A stretch of DNA of 64,000 nt, from the NCBI RefSeq assembly GCF_042649925.1, contig NZ_JBHSAF010000014.1:744001-808000 (forward strand), given 5' to 3'. A program made the position numbers and the translations under genes. This DNA comes from Pseudaeromonas sharmana (GTDB lineage Bacteria > Pseudomonadota > Gammaproteobacteria > Enterobacterales > Aeromonadaceae). Numbering within the stretch: the first letter of the stretch is position 1; each line of letters starts with the position of its first letter. The notes beneath the pieces were generated by a model. It saw nothing but the letters and a program-made list of their open reading frames with translations. It searched no databases and was not told where the DNA came from. This document shows positions 17,678 through 26,064 of the stretch, in pieces.

Positions 17678-18751
17678 TTATTTGAGCGCAGGAAACAGCA
17701 CACAAATCTCGAGGCCGGACGGCGACGAGCAATTGGCCAGGTGCAGTTCGGCCGAGTGCACTTCACAGATACGCGCCACTATACTCAGGCCCAGCCCAAC
17801 ACCTATGCCGCGGCTGTCGAGCCGGGTAAAAGGTCGCGTCAAAAAGGCCGGATCCAGTTTGGCTATCCCCGGCCCCTGATCACGAACCCGCAACCGGGGG
17901 CGCGCCCCGTCATCCAGCACATCGACCAGGATGGCCACCTCGGTCTCAGCGTCGGCATAACGTGAGGCATTCTCCACCAGATTGCGTACCAGCATCTGCA
18001 GCAAGGCGGCCTCGCCTGGCATCTCGGGTACCGTCACCGACAGGCGCAAGCGTTGCCGACGCGGCGCTAACATCTGCTCGAGTTCCGCCTGCAACGGCGC
18101 TATGACCTGCTGCTGCCAGTTGACCACACCGCTGATCCCCATGATCAGATTGCGCTCCAGACGCGCCATCTGCAGCAACTGCTCGACGGTGTGGTGCAAA
18201 CCATCCAGACGCTGGATCAACGGTGTGACGTCATCCCGCCCCTGGTCCTGCATCAGTTCCAGTGACAGCCGGATCCCGGCCAGGGGCGTGCGCAGTTCAT
18301 GGGCCACATCGGCGGTAAACTGCCGTTCGCGGGCCACCGCCAGATCAAGCCGCGACAGCATCTGATTGATGGCCTGCACAACGGTGTCGATCTCGCTGCT
18401 GGAGGCATGCAGATTCAGTGATTGCAGGTTGGTGGCCGAGCGCTCGTGCAACAGACGCACCAATTCGCCCAGTGGCCGCATCAACCAGCTGACCACCAGC
18501 GATACCAGCCCCAGTGCCAACAATGTCATCAGCAGGTTGGGAAACAGCAAGGCGCTGATGGTCTCGCGTTTTTCACTCTCCAGCTCGCGCAACGAATGCT
18601 CCGGATTTAACGCCAGCTTGACCAGCTCGCTCACCTGTTCCTGGCTCTCGTGCCAGACCCAGTAAATTGAAACCAGCTGGCACAACAGCATGACCATCGC
18701 CAGCAGCACCAGCAGCCGCCGCCGTAGCGACCAACGTGACCAGACACTCAT
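17678..18751 (-). CDS. pmrB: Sensor histidine kinase, PmrB/BasS-like
   Basis: 357 residues. TM1 (about 12-31) and TM2 (about 68-90) flank a periplasmic loop of only about 36 residues. That loop holds two E-x-x-E motifs (E35-S-Q-E38 and E60-K-R-E63), the metal-sensing mark of PmrB. HAMP follows, then the HisKA box with H151 in A-H-E-L-R-T-P-L-A, then HATPase with N-L-V-E-N-A-S, D-Q-G-P-G-I and G-V-G-L-G-L-S. It overlaps the regulator gene by 4 bp. PmrB classically senses Fe3+ or acid and controls cell-surface charge; here it ends a metabolic operon. Confidence 0.8.
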   Translation of the reverse strand: MSVWSRWSLRRRLLVLLAMVMLLCQLVSIYWVWHESQEQVSELVKLALNPEHSLRELESEKRETISALLFPNLLMTLLALGLVSLVVSWLMRPLGELVRLLHERSATNLQSLNLHASSSEIDTVVQAINQMLSRLDLAVARERQFTADVAHELRTPLAGIRLSLELMQDQGRDDVTPLIQRLDGLHHTVEQLLQMARLERNLIMGISGVVNWQQQVIAPLQAELEQMLAPRRQRLRLSVTVPEMPGEAALLQMLVRNLVENASRYADAETEVAILVDVLDDGARPRLRVRDQGPGIAKLDPAFLTRPFTRLDSRGIGVGLGLSIVARICEVHSAELHLANCSSPSGLEICVLFPALK

Positions 18752-19425
18752 GATGCCTGCCCCGACGCCTGCTTATCCAAACAGTAGCCTTCGCCCCGCA
18801 CGGTCCGGATCCACTCCGTCCCCAATTTGCGGCGCAGATGGTGAATATGGACTTCGAGCGCATTCGAGCCGATGTCATCCTGCCAGTCGTAAAGATCCTC
18901 CTGCAGGCGCTCGCGGGTGACTATCTTGCCGGCCTGCATAATCAAGCGCCGCAGCAAGGCAAACTCACGTCGTGTCAACTGTATCGGCTCTCCGGCCAGC
19001 GTCACTTCGCGGCTCTCCAGATCGACCGTCAGTTCACCACATTGCAACGCATTGCTGGCCAGTCCCTGGTGCCGACGCAACAGGGCGCGCACCCGCGCCT
19101 GCAACTCGGCCAGCGCAAAAGGCTTGACCAGATAATCGTCGGCGCCGTAGTCGAGCCCCTGGACACGATCGTCCACCGCATCACGGGCCGTCAGGATCAA
19201 GACCGGCACACGCACCCCCCGCTGTCGCCAGCGGCGCAACAGCGAGATGCCATTGCCATCGGGTAAGCCCAAATCGAGCAGAACCAGTCCATATTCGCTG
19301 CCGCGCATCAGATTATCGGCGTCCGCGAGCGTCCCAGCTGAATCACAGCTGTAATTCTCGCGGCTCATCGCCTGCTGCAACCCCTGTTGCAGCAGGGCAT
19401 CATCTTCGACTATCAGGATTTTCAT
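18748..19425 (-). CDS. pmrA: OmpR-family response regulator, PmrA/BasR-like
   Basis: 225 residues. Receiver domain (1-115) with acidic pocket E7-D8-D9, phospho-accepting D51 in L-L-D-L-G-L-P-D-G, T in L-T-A-R-D-A and K in V-K-P-F. Winged-helix DNA-binding domain (about 125-220) with S-N-A-L-E-V-H-I-H-H-L-R-R-K-L. The whole resembles PmrA/BasR and QseB. Its kinase follows with a 4-bp overlap; 36 bp upstream ends the TPR-like gene, so transcription probably comes from the promoter at 23.7 kb. That promoter carries a PmrA-type box, which implies autoregulation. Confidence 0.82.
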   Translation of the reverse strand: MKILIVEDDALLQQGLQQAMSRENYSCDSAGTLADADNLMRGSEYGLVLLDLGLPDGNGISLLRRWRQRGVRVPVLILTARDAVDDRVQGLDYGADDYLVKPFALAELQARVRALLRRHQGLASNALQCGELTVDLESREVTLAGEPIQLTRREFALLRRLIMQAGKIVTRERLQEDLYDWQDDIGSNALEVHIHHLRRKLGTEWIRTVRGEGYCLDKQASGQAS

Positions 19426-19461
19426 CGTTTTCGCTTCCGATCGAATAACGATTGCATGCTA

Positions 19462-20091
19462 TCACTCCGCCAGCTGCTTCTGTAAGGCCCGGATCTCATC
19501 ACGACGCCCACGATCAGCGACTTCACGACCAGGGCGATCCGCAGCGGACAAGGCTTTTTGCAAGTAACGCCGTGCGGCCTCCTTATCCCCCTTCTCGGCC
19601 AGATAGTCTGCATAGAAAAAGTTGCTATCGATACCATCAGGATTCAGATTAAGACCTCGCTTGAGCATGAACTCCGCCTGCTTGCCATCGCCAAAACCTA
19701 ACGGCCAGCCCGGGACCTTGTAATACAACACGCCCAACGAGGTGAGTGCCGAACCTTGCAGCGTCGAGGGGTCTTTGGCGATCACCGCCTCATAGTCGGC
19801 TTTGGCCTCTTCGGCCAGCGACAGGGCGCCCAGCCCTCCCTTGGCGCCGGCGTAGCTGCCAACGATGATGCCGGCCCAGGTGCGCAATGCCATGTCCTCC
19901 GGATGTTGCTGCACATCCTGTCGTACCTCGGTCGACAAGGCCTGCAGCGCCGTCTCACGGGCCTCCCCCTGCTGCAGGTACTGGGCCTCGGCCCAGCGCT
20001 GCTGATAGTGTTGATACAGCTCCTCGGCCTGGAGCGGAAAGCAGGCTCCTGCAACCAGACTCATGACGGCGGCGAATGTAGTGGCTTTCAT
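19462..20091 (-). CDS. Exported TPR-like protein
   Basis: 209 residues. A signal peptide (about 1-22, ending L-Q-A) precedes a helical protein with TPR-like pairs: A-L-S-L-A-E-E-A-K-A-D-Y-E-A-V-I-A-K-D-P, then A-E-F-M-L-K-R-G-L-N-L-N-P-D-G, then K-E-A-A-R-R-Y-L-Q-K-A-L. It is probably periplasmic and binds another protein; no enzyme motif is seen. Its start overlaps the SDR stop by 4 bp, so it is coupled to the enzyme genes above it. This placement suggests a role in handling the product of the pathway or in signalling its state to PmrB, but that is inference. Confidence 0.75.
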   Translation of the reverse strand: MKATTFAAVMSLVAGACFPLQAEELYQHYQQRWAEAQYLQQGEARETALQALSTEVRQDVQQHPEDMALRTWAGIIVGSYAGAKGGLGALSLAEEAKADYEAVIAKDPSTLQGSALTSLGVLYYKVPGWPLGFGDGKQAEFMLKRGLNLNPDGIDSNFFYADYLAEKGDKEAARRYLQKALSAADRPGREVADRGRRDEIRALQKQLAE

Positions 20092-20939
20092 CGTGATGTT
20101 TCCTCTTGAGGCAGACAGGGAGTGACGTCGGCGACGTCAGATTGTACCGGGTGGGCATAACGGTAGATGACCGGCCACTGCCGGGCCAGCGCACGGCTGA
20201 CCAGCGACGGAAGCAGGCGGTTGAGACGAACAAACAGTTTTTCTGGCCAGCCAATGAAGCGCCGTGTCTGACGCCCGGTCAGCAGCAACATCAGCTCCTC
20301 GGCGACCTGTTGCGGCGTATCGGTGCGGTTGCCCAAGGCGCGATTCATTTGGCAGACCGCATTGGAGTTGAGCTCGGTATCCGTGGCTCTGGGTGCCAGC
20401 AGACAGATGCGCGGCCCCTGCGGTCCCACCTCGCGCGCCAGCGCCTCGGTGGCCATCGCCAGCCCGGCCTTGCTGGCACAATAGGGCACAAATCCCGGAA
20501 AACCGATCTCACCAAAACTGGAACCGATATTGACCAGGGTGCCGTTCTGACCAAGCAGTGGCAGTACCATGCGCGCCAGACGCAGTGGCGCCAGCAGATT
20601 CAACTGCAGTTGCTGCTCCAGCTGTGCATCCGTTTGCTGATTCAGCCAGGAAAAATGCTGGCATCCTGCCGCCTGGACAACCAGATCCAGACTCGATTGC
20701 CGGGCACAGAGGAAGGTCTGCAGTTCAGCCATCGATGACGGTTGTTGCAGATCCAGCGCCAGCCAACCGATACGGTTGTCGTCACGGATCTGCAGCTCCG
20801 TCATCCACTGCTGGCGCCATTGCGTCAGTCGCTGGCTGTTGCGGGCCACCAGCAGCACGGACCACCCCTCACGTAATAAACGAACAGTAATGGCGCGGCC
20901 AATGCCACCAGTAGCACCGGTAATGACGGCATATCCCAT
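20088..20939 (-). CDS. Short-chain dehydrogenase/reductase
   Basis: 283 residues. The Rossmann nucleotide motif T-G-A-T-G-G-I-G-R-A is at 8-17. The catalytic set is N-I-G-S-S (Ser near 143) and Y-C-A-S-K-A (Tyr and Lys near 157 and 161). Classical SDR, NAD(P)H-dependent. The C-terminal about 60 residues are longer than the minimal fold, with a hydrophobic patch that may hold an acyl chain or touch the membrane. In this operon it would reduce or oxidise the product formed by the ligase, GNAT and diiron proteins. The substrate is unknown. Two bp separate it from the diiron gene. Confidence 0.85.
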   Translation of the reverse strand: MGYAVITGATGGIGRAITVRLLREGWSVLLVARNSQRLTQWRQQWMTELQIRDDNRIGWLALDLQQPSSMAELQTFLCARQSSLDLVVQAAGCQHFSWLNQQTDAQLEQQLQLNLLAPLRLARMVLPLLGQNGTLVNIGSSFGEIGFPGFVPYCASKAGLAMATEALAREVGPQGPRICLLAPRATDTELNSNAVCQMNRALGNRTDTPQQVAEELMLLLTGRQTRRFIGWPEKLFVRLNRLLPSLVSRALARQWPVIYRYAHPVQSDVADVTPCLPQEETSR

Positions 20940-20941
20940 CT

Positions 20942-21598
20942 TCAGTTGCCCTCCATCGGCAATGAGCGGAACACATCGCCATATAAGCGAAACATGACCC
21001 TGGCCATGTGTACGATGGCCGCCTGATCCTCGTCGGCCATCACCTTGTCCATCAAGGAGGCAAAGAAGCGAATATGTTGCTGATCGAGACTGCCATGGGA
21101 GGTCAGGTAAGTCATGGCACTGTCCGGTAACCCCAACTGCTGCTGGATCAGGGCCGCCATCGGTGTTGCCAGGTTGACACTGGTACCTTCCAGCACCAGT
21201 ACCATGCCGAAAAACGAGACCGGATTACCGCGCTGAATGCTGTCCCAGGCATAACTGACCATCAGCTCGGTCGCCAATTGCGGAGTGCCTGATTCAACTG
21301 CTGCACTGTCGCCACCAGCGGCGGTGATGTCATTGAGGATCCAGCGGTCATGTCCCTTCTCCTCTTCGATGTACTCGACAATGGCGTCCTGCAGCCAGCG
21401 ATGTTCAGGCCCAAGGCGACTGCCGCATGCCATCAGCAGCGGAACCGTATGCCGCACATGGTAATAGGCCTCGGCCAGAAAGGCCTGATAGCGCGACAAC
21501 GTAACCTGCCCCTGCTGACAAGCCACAATCGCCGGGGCGGACAACAGATAGGCACGTTCGGATGCCGTGGCCTGAACCAGATCGTGATAAAAACTCAT
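20942..21598 (-). CDS. Heme-oxygenase-like diiron protein (TenA/UndA-like fold)
   Basis: 218 residues, all helical. The spacing of metal-ligand candidates fits the heme-oxygenase-like diiron oxidase family: E43, E80-x-x-H83 (in E-E-E-K-G-H-D), E137 (in L-V-L-E-G-T-S), H168, D172 and H175 (in H-G-S-L-D-Q-Q-H). Family members oxidise or decarboxylate unactivated substrates (UndA makes 1-alkenes from fatty acids; others act on amino acids). AGGAG precedes the ATG, and the start overlaps the ligase stop by 4 bp. The likely partner substrate is an acyl or aminoacyl compound made by the ligase. It lacks the cysteine expected of a thiaminase TenA. Confidence 0.8.
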   Translation of the reverse strand: MSFYHDLVQATASERAYLLSAPAIVACQQGQVTLSRYQAFLAEAYYHVRHTVPLLMACGSRLGPEHRWLQDAIVEYIEEEKGHDRWILNDITAAGGDSAAVESGTPQLATELMVSYAWDSIQRGNPVSFFGMVLVLEGTSVNLATPMAALIQQQLGLPDSAMTYLTSHGSLDQQHIRFFASLMDKVMADEDQAAIVHMARVMFRLYGDVFRSLPMEGN

Positions 21599-23025
21599 AC
21601 CGTCTCCTGTTGCGGCAGACGCTGCCGCATGATGATGTGACGCCGCAACCGACCGTTGCTGGTCAGCTCGCCCTGTTGTTGACTAAACGGCGTGTCGATA
21701 AAGTGCACGGACTGCAGTTGTGCATAGCCCGGAAGATGGCGATTACCCTGGGCCATGACCTCCGCCAGGGCGTCATCACCTTGCAGGGCCGGCGCAAACA
21801 GCAACGCCCGGATGCCCTGCTCCTCGTCGCCGTAGACAAATGCCTGCAGTACTCCCGGTACCGCCAGCAGCTCAGCTTCAACCCATTCCGGATGAACATT
21901 GCGTCCCAGGCCGGTGACGATGGTGGCCTTCTTGCGGCCATGGATGTGCAGGAAGCCATCGGCATCCAGCGACCCCAGATCGCCGGTCGCTAACCAGTCA
22001 GCGGTATCGGCAATATCGCCTCCCAGATAGCCGAGCATGCGATTGCCACGCACCAGCACTTCGCCATCGTCTGCCAGGCGCACCTCAATATGGCCTAACG
22101 GCCGGCCAACACTGCCCAGACGCGTCTGCCCCGGGCCATTTAAGGCAACGACAGACCCCATTTCTGACAGGCCATAGCCTTCATATACTGGCAAGCCCAG
22201 TGCCTCCGCCTGCTGCAACAACTGACGGCTGGTTTTACCGCCACCGACCGCCAGCCATTGCCAACGATCCGCAGGCAAGAGTCCCGTCTCGATACCGCTA
22301 AGCAGCCATCCCAACGTTGCTGGCAACAGAATCACGCTGTCCGCCGCCGACGCGGCCAGCGTCGCCAGAAACTGCTGTGGCTGCGGGCGTTGCAGGTTCG
22401 CCAACCCCAGCGTAGCAAGCGGTAATAATGTGATGGGGGTACCCAGCCATAACGGCAGATAGACGCCGGCCAGGTTCTCCAGCAGGACAGCCAGCGGCAT
22501 GGTGCACAGGTGCGCTTGTACCCCTTGTCCGGCCAATCGCTCCGCCAACGCCACCACCGTGTGCATCAGGCTCGTGGCCGCCAGGCAGACGCCCTTGGGC
22601 TCGCCGGTACTGCCGGAGGTATAGGTCACCTTGCAACAACCTGGCGGCAGGGTCACCGGCGCCAGGTCGAGCCACAGCCATGGTTCAGCCGGCTGATCCG
22701 GTTGCCATAACGCCACACAACCACTGTCCTGCAATAGATGCTGGCGCTGGGCATCGGTAAAAAAACCGGGGACCGGAACACAAGGCACCTCGGCCAGCAG
22801 ACAGGCCAAATCGGCAACCAGCCAGTCAATGTTGTTATCGGCCAGCAGCGCTACCGGGCGGGCGGAGCCCTCCTGCTCCAGCTGCGCACCTAACCAGGCT
22901 GCCTGCCTCTGCACTTGCTGCCATAACAGCTGATAACTCAGTGCGCGTGTTGCATCCTGAACCGCCAGTTGATCGGGGACATGTTGCGCGCGATATGCTA
23001 ACCGCTCGAGTAGTGCCTTCATCAT
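21595..23025 (-). CDS. AMP-dependent synthetase/ligase
   Basis: 476 residues of the ANL superfamily. A3 motif T-Y-T-S-G-S-T-G-E-P-K-G-V near residue 135, A5 Y-E-G-Y-G-L-S-E-M-G-S near 280, A7 W-L-A-T-G-D-L-G near 340, and A8 G-R-K-K-A-T-I-V-T-G-L-G-R-N. It is shorter than typical long-chain acyl-CoA synthetases. In the C-terminal L-T-S-N-G-R-L-R-R motif, Arg stands where the adenylation lysine (A10) is expected, which may weaken adenylation while leaving thioester formation. It is expected to activate a carboxylic acid for the neighbouring GNAT-like protein. It overlaps both neighbours by about 4 bp. Confidence 0.85.
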   Translation of the reverse strand: MMKALLERLAYRAQHVPDQLAVQDATRALSYQLLWQQVQRQAAWLGAQLEQEGSARPVALLADNNIDWLVADLACLLAEVPCVPVPGFFTDAQRQHLLQDSGCVALWQPDQPAEPWLWLDLAPVTLPPGCCKVTYTSGSTGEPKGVCLAATSLMHTVVALAERLAGQGVQAHLCTMPLAVLLENLAGVYLPLWLGTPITLLPLATLGLANLQRPQPQQFLATLAASAADSVILLPATLGWLLSGIETGLLPADRWQWLAVGGGKTSRQLLQQAEALGLPVYEGYGLSEMGSVVALNGPGQTRLGSVGRPLGHIEVRLADDGEVLVRGNRMLGYLGGDIADTADWLATGDLGSLDADGFLHIHGRKKATIVTGLGRNVHPEWVEAELLAVPGVLQAFVYGDEEQGIRALLFAPALQGDDALAEVMAQGNRHLPGYAQLQSVHFIDTPFSQQQGELTSNGRLRRHIIMRQRLPQQETV

Positions 23026-23660
23026 GTACGCTCCAGCGCCGGCAGAGATTGCAGCGGCAATTGCGGCAGCAGAGCCAACAACCGTGGTTGCTGCTGTAGA
23101 ATATTCCAGCCATGGCGGATATCACCGGCGACGACGTGCGGATCATGCTGATAGTAGGCCCCCCACAGGTCGGGATCGGGAATGGCACTGCGCTCGGCGC
23201 GCTCCAGCCACACCGGCTCCAGCGCCAGCGCATGAAACAGAGCGCGCACCTGATCGGTGGCCGTAAACACCACATAGCGGTAGCCCTGGGTGGCCAGATA
23301 GGCCGTGAGTGCCATGACCAGCCAGCGCCCCTGACCACGGCTGGCTGCCAGATTGCCAATTTCCAGGATCTCATGCCGGGCAACCGGCTGCTGCAGGCGG
23401 GCCGCCAGTTGCTGCTCGACCGGCAGCGTCAGGTAATGCTCGAGAAACAATGGGCCGGCCGCTGCCGGATTCATACCAGCCGACGCTTGAATAGCGCCGG
23501 ACTCATCGCGCATGACGCACTGCCAGGGCAATAATTGCTGGATCCTGGCCCCGTGCTGTTCACTAAAACGCTGGCGGACAAACTGCAGGATCTCATCCTG
23601 CTGCTCCAGACACAGTTGCAGTCTGTTTTGAGACTGGACCCGATACGAGGCTGCCTGCAT
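23022..23660 (-). CDS. Thermostable hemolysin (delta-VPH) family protein, GNAT-like
   Basis: 212 residues from the ATG at 23660, which has GGAG 7 nt upstream; the frame runs on to a TTG at 23693 without a good site. The protein matches the T_hemolysin family (Vibrio delta-VPH): an R-F-S-E-Q-H-G-A-R-I-Q-Q-L-L-P segment, A-S-A-G-M-N near 70, E-I-L-E-I-G-N-L-A near 115, and Y-Y-Q-H-D-P-H-V-V-A-G-D-I near 178. The middle resembles acyl-homoserine-lactone-synthase/GNAT folds. The name comes from a cloned Vibrio activity; an acyltransferase role is more in keeping with the neighbours. First gene of the operon, 49 bp after the PmrA-type box. Confidence 0.82.
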   Translation of the reverse strand: MQAASYRVQSQNRLQLCLEQQDEILQFVRQRFSEQHGARIQQLLPWQCVMRDESGAIQASAGMNPAAAGPLFLEHYLTLPVEQQLAARLQQPVARHEILEIGNLAASRGQGRWLVMALTAYLATQGYRYVVFTATDQVRALFHALALEPVWLERAERSAIPDPDLWGAYYQHDPHVVAGDIRHGWNILQQQPRLLALLPQLPLQSLPALERT

Positions 23661-23708
23661 ATCGCACTCCACTACGGATTGACATTGAATCAAGCATCCG
23701 CAATGAAT

Positions 23709-23725
23709 GTTAAGAGAGGCTTAAG
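23709..23725 (-). promoter_or_regulatory. PmrA-box-like direct repeat
   Basis: On the minus strand the site reads CTTAAG-N5-CTTAAC, matching the PmrA consensus YTTAAK-N5-YTTAAK at 11 of 12 defined positions. It lies 49 bp before the first gene of the operon that ends with the PmrA/PmrB-like genes. The other strand faces the substrate-binding-protein gene, with TATCAT at 23737-23742 as a possible -10, so it may act both ways. Confidence 0.65.
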
Positions 23726-23811
23726 TGCAGAATTTTTATCATCTCGGGCGTGAGGAAAGGTGTCATGCTTAGTACGGCGACAGTGACGACAATGGGTAAA
23801 CACAGGACCTG

Positions 23812-24570
23812 ATGATGACGAGACGAGGCGTCGTGCTCGGCGTATGGTTGCTGGGAATAAGCCTGATCTCCCCGGCGAGAGCAGGTCTGGAATCATTGCA
23901 ATATCTGAGTGAAGAGTACAAACCGTTTAACTATACCCAGCCCTCCGGGCACCCGGCCGGGCTAGCCGTCGAACTACTGGAGCGCATCTGGAAACGCACT
24001 CACACCCAACCCCAAGTGATCCGTTTTTTGCCCTGGGCCCGGGCTTACCAGCGCCTGCAGCTGCAACCCGGCACTGTGCTGTTTTCGACCGCGCGCACCC
24101 GCACGCGGGACTCCCTGTTTCACTGGGCCTGCCCCATTGCCCGAACCCCCATAGTCCTGCTGGCATTACGCTCCCGCCAGTTACATCTGGATAATCTGCA
24201 ACAGCTGGCGACCTATCATGTCATGGCCGTGCGGGCCGACGTCGGAGAACAGCTATTACACACACAGACCGATAGCTGGCTGAAATTGGACACCACCCAT
24301 AACCTGGAGTTGGCACTCAAACAACTGCGCGCCGGGCGCATCGACGTGCTGTCGTTCAATGAGCGGGTTGCCCGTCAGGTGTGGCAGGAGATGGGCGAGC
24401 AGGATGCCGCGCTGCAAACGCTATGGAGTTTAGGCGAGCAGGAGTTTTGCTTTGCGTTCAGTCCGGGAACATCGACCCAGCTCATCGCCCAATTCAGGCA
24501 AGCCCTGCAACAGGAAGTCAGCTCGGAAGGCTACCCTCAGTTGCTGGAGCGTTATCAGTTACGGCACTAA
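23812..24570 (+). CDS. Periplasmic substrate-binding-protein-like (SBP family 3 type)
   Basis: 252 residues. A signal peptide (about 1-24, ending A-R-A) is followed by a type II periplasmic binding fold as in family 3 solute-binding proteins: E-E-Y-K-P-F-N-Y at the start of the mature chain, G-L-A-V-E-L-L-E-R-I, F-L-P-W-A-R-A-Y-Q-R-L, and L-R-A-G-R-I-D-V-L. Such orphan proteins without permease genes often act as sensors or accessory factors. It is divergent from the thermostable-hemolysin operon and shares its regulatory region. Two ATGs in tandem (23812, 23815) are possible starts. Confidence 0.8.
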   Translation: MMTRRGVVLGVWLLGISLISPARAGLESLQYLSEEYKPFNYTQPSGHPAGLAVELLERIWKRTHTQPQVIRFLPWARAYQRLQLQPGTVLFSTARTRTRDSLFHWACPIARTPIVLLALRSRQLHLDNLQQLATYHVMAVRADVGEQLLHTQTDSWLKLDTTHNLELALKQLRAGRIDVLSFNERVARQVWQEMGEQDAALQTLWSLGEQEFCFAFSPGTSTQLIAQFRQALQQEVSSEGYPQLLERYQLRH

Positions 24571-24616
24571 CACCGCTGTGGCTGCACCGCTGGCTTGACG
24601 CCTGCGGGCCACGAAT

Positions 24617-24646
24617 ACAACAGGCCTCTGTGCAGAGGCCTGTTGT
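24617..24646. terminator. Perfect 14-bp hairpin between convergent genes
   Basis: A 14-bp perfect inverted repeat (24617-24630 with 24633-24646) lies between the 3' ends of the binding-protein gene and cysS. No clear T-run follows on either strand, so it may act as a weak bidirectional terminator or an RNA-end stabiliser. Confidence 0.5.
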
Positions 24647-24687
24647 CTGTTGCGAACGATCCCGACGCGGCAGGCGCGTCCAATGCG

Positions 24688-26064
24688 TTACTTACGACGC
24701 CAGCTAGTGCCGCCGGCGCCATCTTCCAGCACAATCCCCATCTCGGTCAGGCGATTGCGCGCGGCATCGGCCGCCGGCCAGTCCCTGGCGGCACGCGCCG
24801 CGTTACGCGCCTTGATCAGGCTCTCGATCTCGGCCACCTCATCATCGGCCTCATCGCCCTTGAAGAAGGCTTCCGGATCCTGCTCCAGCAAACCCAGTAC
24901 GCTGCCAAGCTCGCGCAGACGGCCCGCCAGTGCCGCCGCCGCGGCCGCCCCCTCGCCCTTGAGGCGATTCACCTCCCGGGCCAAATCAAACAGCACCGAA
25001 TAGGCTTCCGGGGTGTTGAAATCATCATCCATCGCCGCACGGAAACGCTCGACATAGTGCTCCCCGCCTTCTGCGGCCACCACTGGCAGCCCGCGCAGTG
25101 CGGTATACAGCCGCTCCAGCGCCGCGCGTCCCTGATTGAGGTTCTCGTCAGAGTAATTGAGCTGACTGCGATAGTGACCAGACATCAAAAAGTAGCGCAC
25201 AGTCTCGGCATCATAGACCTTGAGCACGTCGCGAATGGTGAAGAAGTTACCCAGCGACTTGGACATCTTCTCGCGATCCACCATCACCATACCGGTGTGC
25301 ATCCAGGTGTTGACGTACTGGGTATGATGTGCACAGCAGCTCTGTGCGATCTCGTTTTCATGGTGTGGGAACATCAGATCGGAGCCACCACCATGGATGT
25401 CGAAGTGATTGCCAAGATGTTTGGAGTTCATCGCCGAGCACTCGATGTGCCAGCCAGGACGCCCCGGCCCCCAGGGCGATTCCCAGGTCGGCTCGCCAGG
25501 TTTGGACATCTTCCACAGCACGAAATCCAGCGGGTTGCGCTTGGCTTCTTCCACCCCTACGCGAGCCCCGGCTTGCAACTGCTCCAGATCCTGTCCGGAC
25601 AGACGACCGTATTCGGCATAGCTGTCGATGGCAAACATCACATCACCGTTATCCGCCACATAGGCGTTGCCATTGGCCAGTAACTGCTCGACCAGGGCAA
25701 TGATCTCGGCAATGTGCAGGGTCGCGCGCGGCTCGATATCCGGGCGTTGCAAATTCAAGGCGTCAAAATCGGCGTGCATCTCGCCAATCAGGCGTTCGGT
25801 CAAGGTGTCGCAGGTTTCATTGTTCTCGGCGGCACGCTTGATGATCTTGTCATCGACATCGGTAATGTTGCGCACGAAGGTGACGTCATAGCCGAGATAA
25901 CGCAGGTAACGCACCACCACATCAAAACCGACGAAGGTGCGGCCATGGCCGATATGACACAAGTCGTAGATGGTGACTCCACACACGTACATGCCGACCT
26001 TGCCGGCACGGATGGGCTTGAACTCTTCTTTTTGTCGGGTGAGGGAGTTGTAAATCTTCAACAT
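24688..26064 (-). CDS. cysS: Cysteinyl-tRNA synthetase
   Basis: 458 residues, normal length. Class I motifs: H-I-G-H at 37-40 (followed by G rather than the common A) and K-M-S-K-S near 266-270. Zinc ligands are visible as C28, the Cys in I-E-C-S-A-M, and the His/Glu of P-H-H-E-N-E. It charges tRNA-Cys in the cytosol. A short A-rich insertion near the C-terminus (G-E-G-A-A-A-A-A-A-L-A) lies in the helical-bundle anticodon region. Single-gene unit; about 280 bp of sequence without recognisable features separates it from the small gene upstream. Confidence 0.97.
   Translation of the reverse strand: MLKIYNSLTRQKEEFKPIRAGKVGMYVCGVTIYDLCHIGHGRTFVGFDVVVRYLRYLGYDVTFVRNITDVDDKIIKRAAENNETCDTLTERLIGEMHADFDALNLQRPDIEPRATLHIAEIIALVEQLLANGNAYVADNGDVMFAIDSYAEYGRLSGQDLEQLQAGARVGVEEAKRNPLDFVLWKMSKPGEPTWESPWGPGRPGWHIECSAMNSKHLGNHFDIHGGGSDLMFPHHENEIAQSCCAHHTQYVNTWMHTGMVMVDREKMSKSLGNFFTIRDVLKVYDAETVRYFLMSGHYRSQLNYSDENLNQGRAALERLYTALRGLPVVAAEGGEHYVERFRAAMDDDFNTPEAYSVLFDLAREVNRLKGEGAAAAAALAGRLRELGSVLGLLEQDPEAFFKGDEADDEVAEIESLIKARNAARAARDWPAADAARNRLTEMGIVLEDGAGGTSWRRK

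Noticed and set aside
24595..25683. 362-codon frame antisense to cysS
   Set aside because: cysS is certain by its motifs; the antisense frame has no family features.
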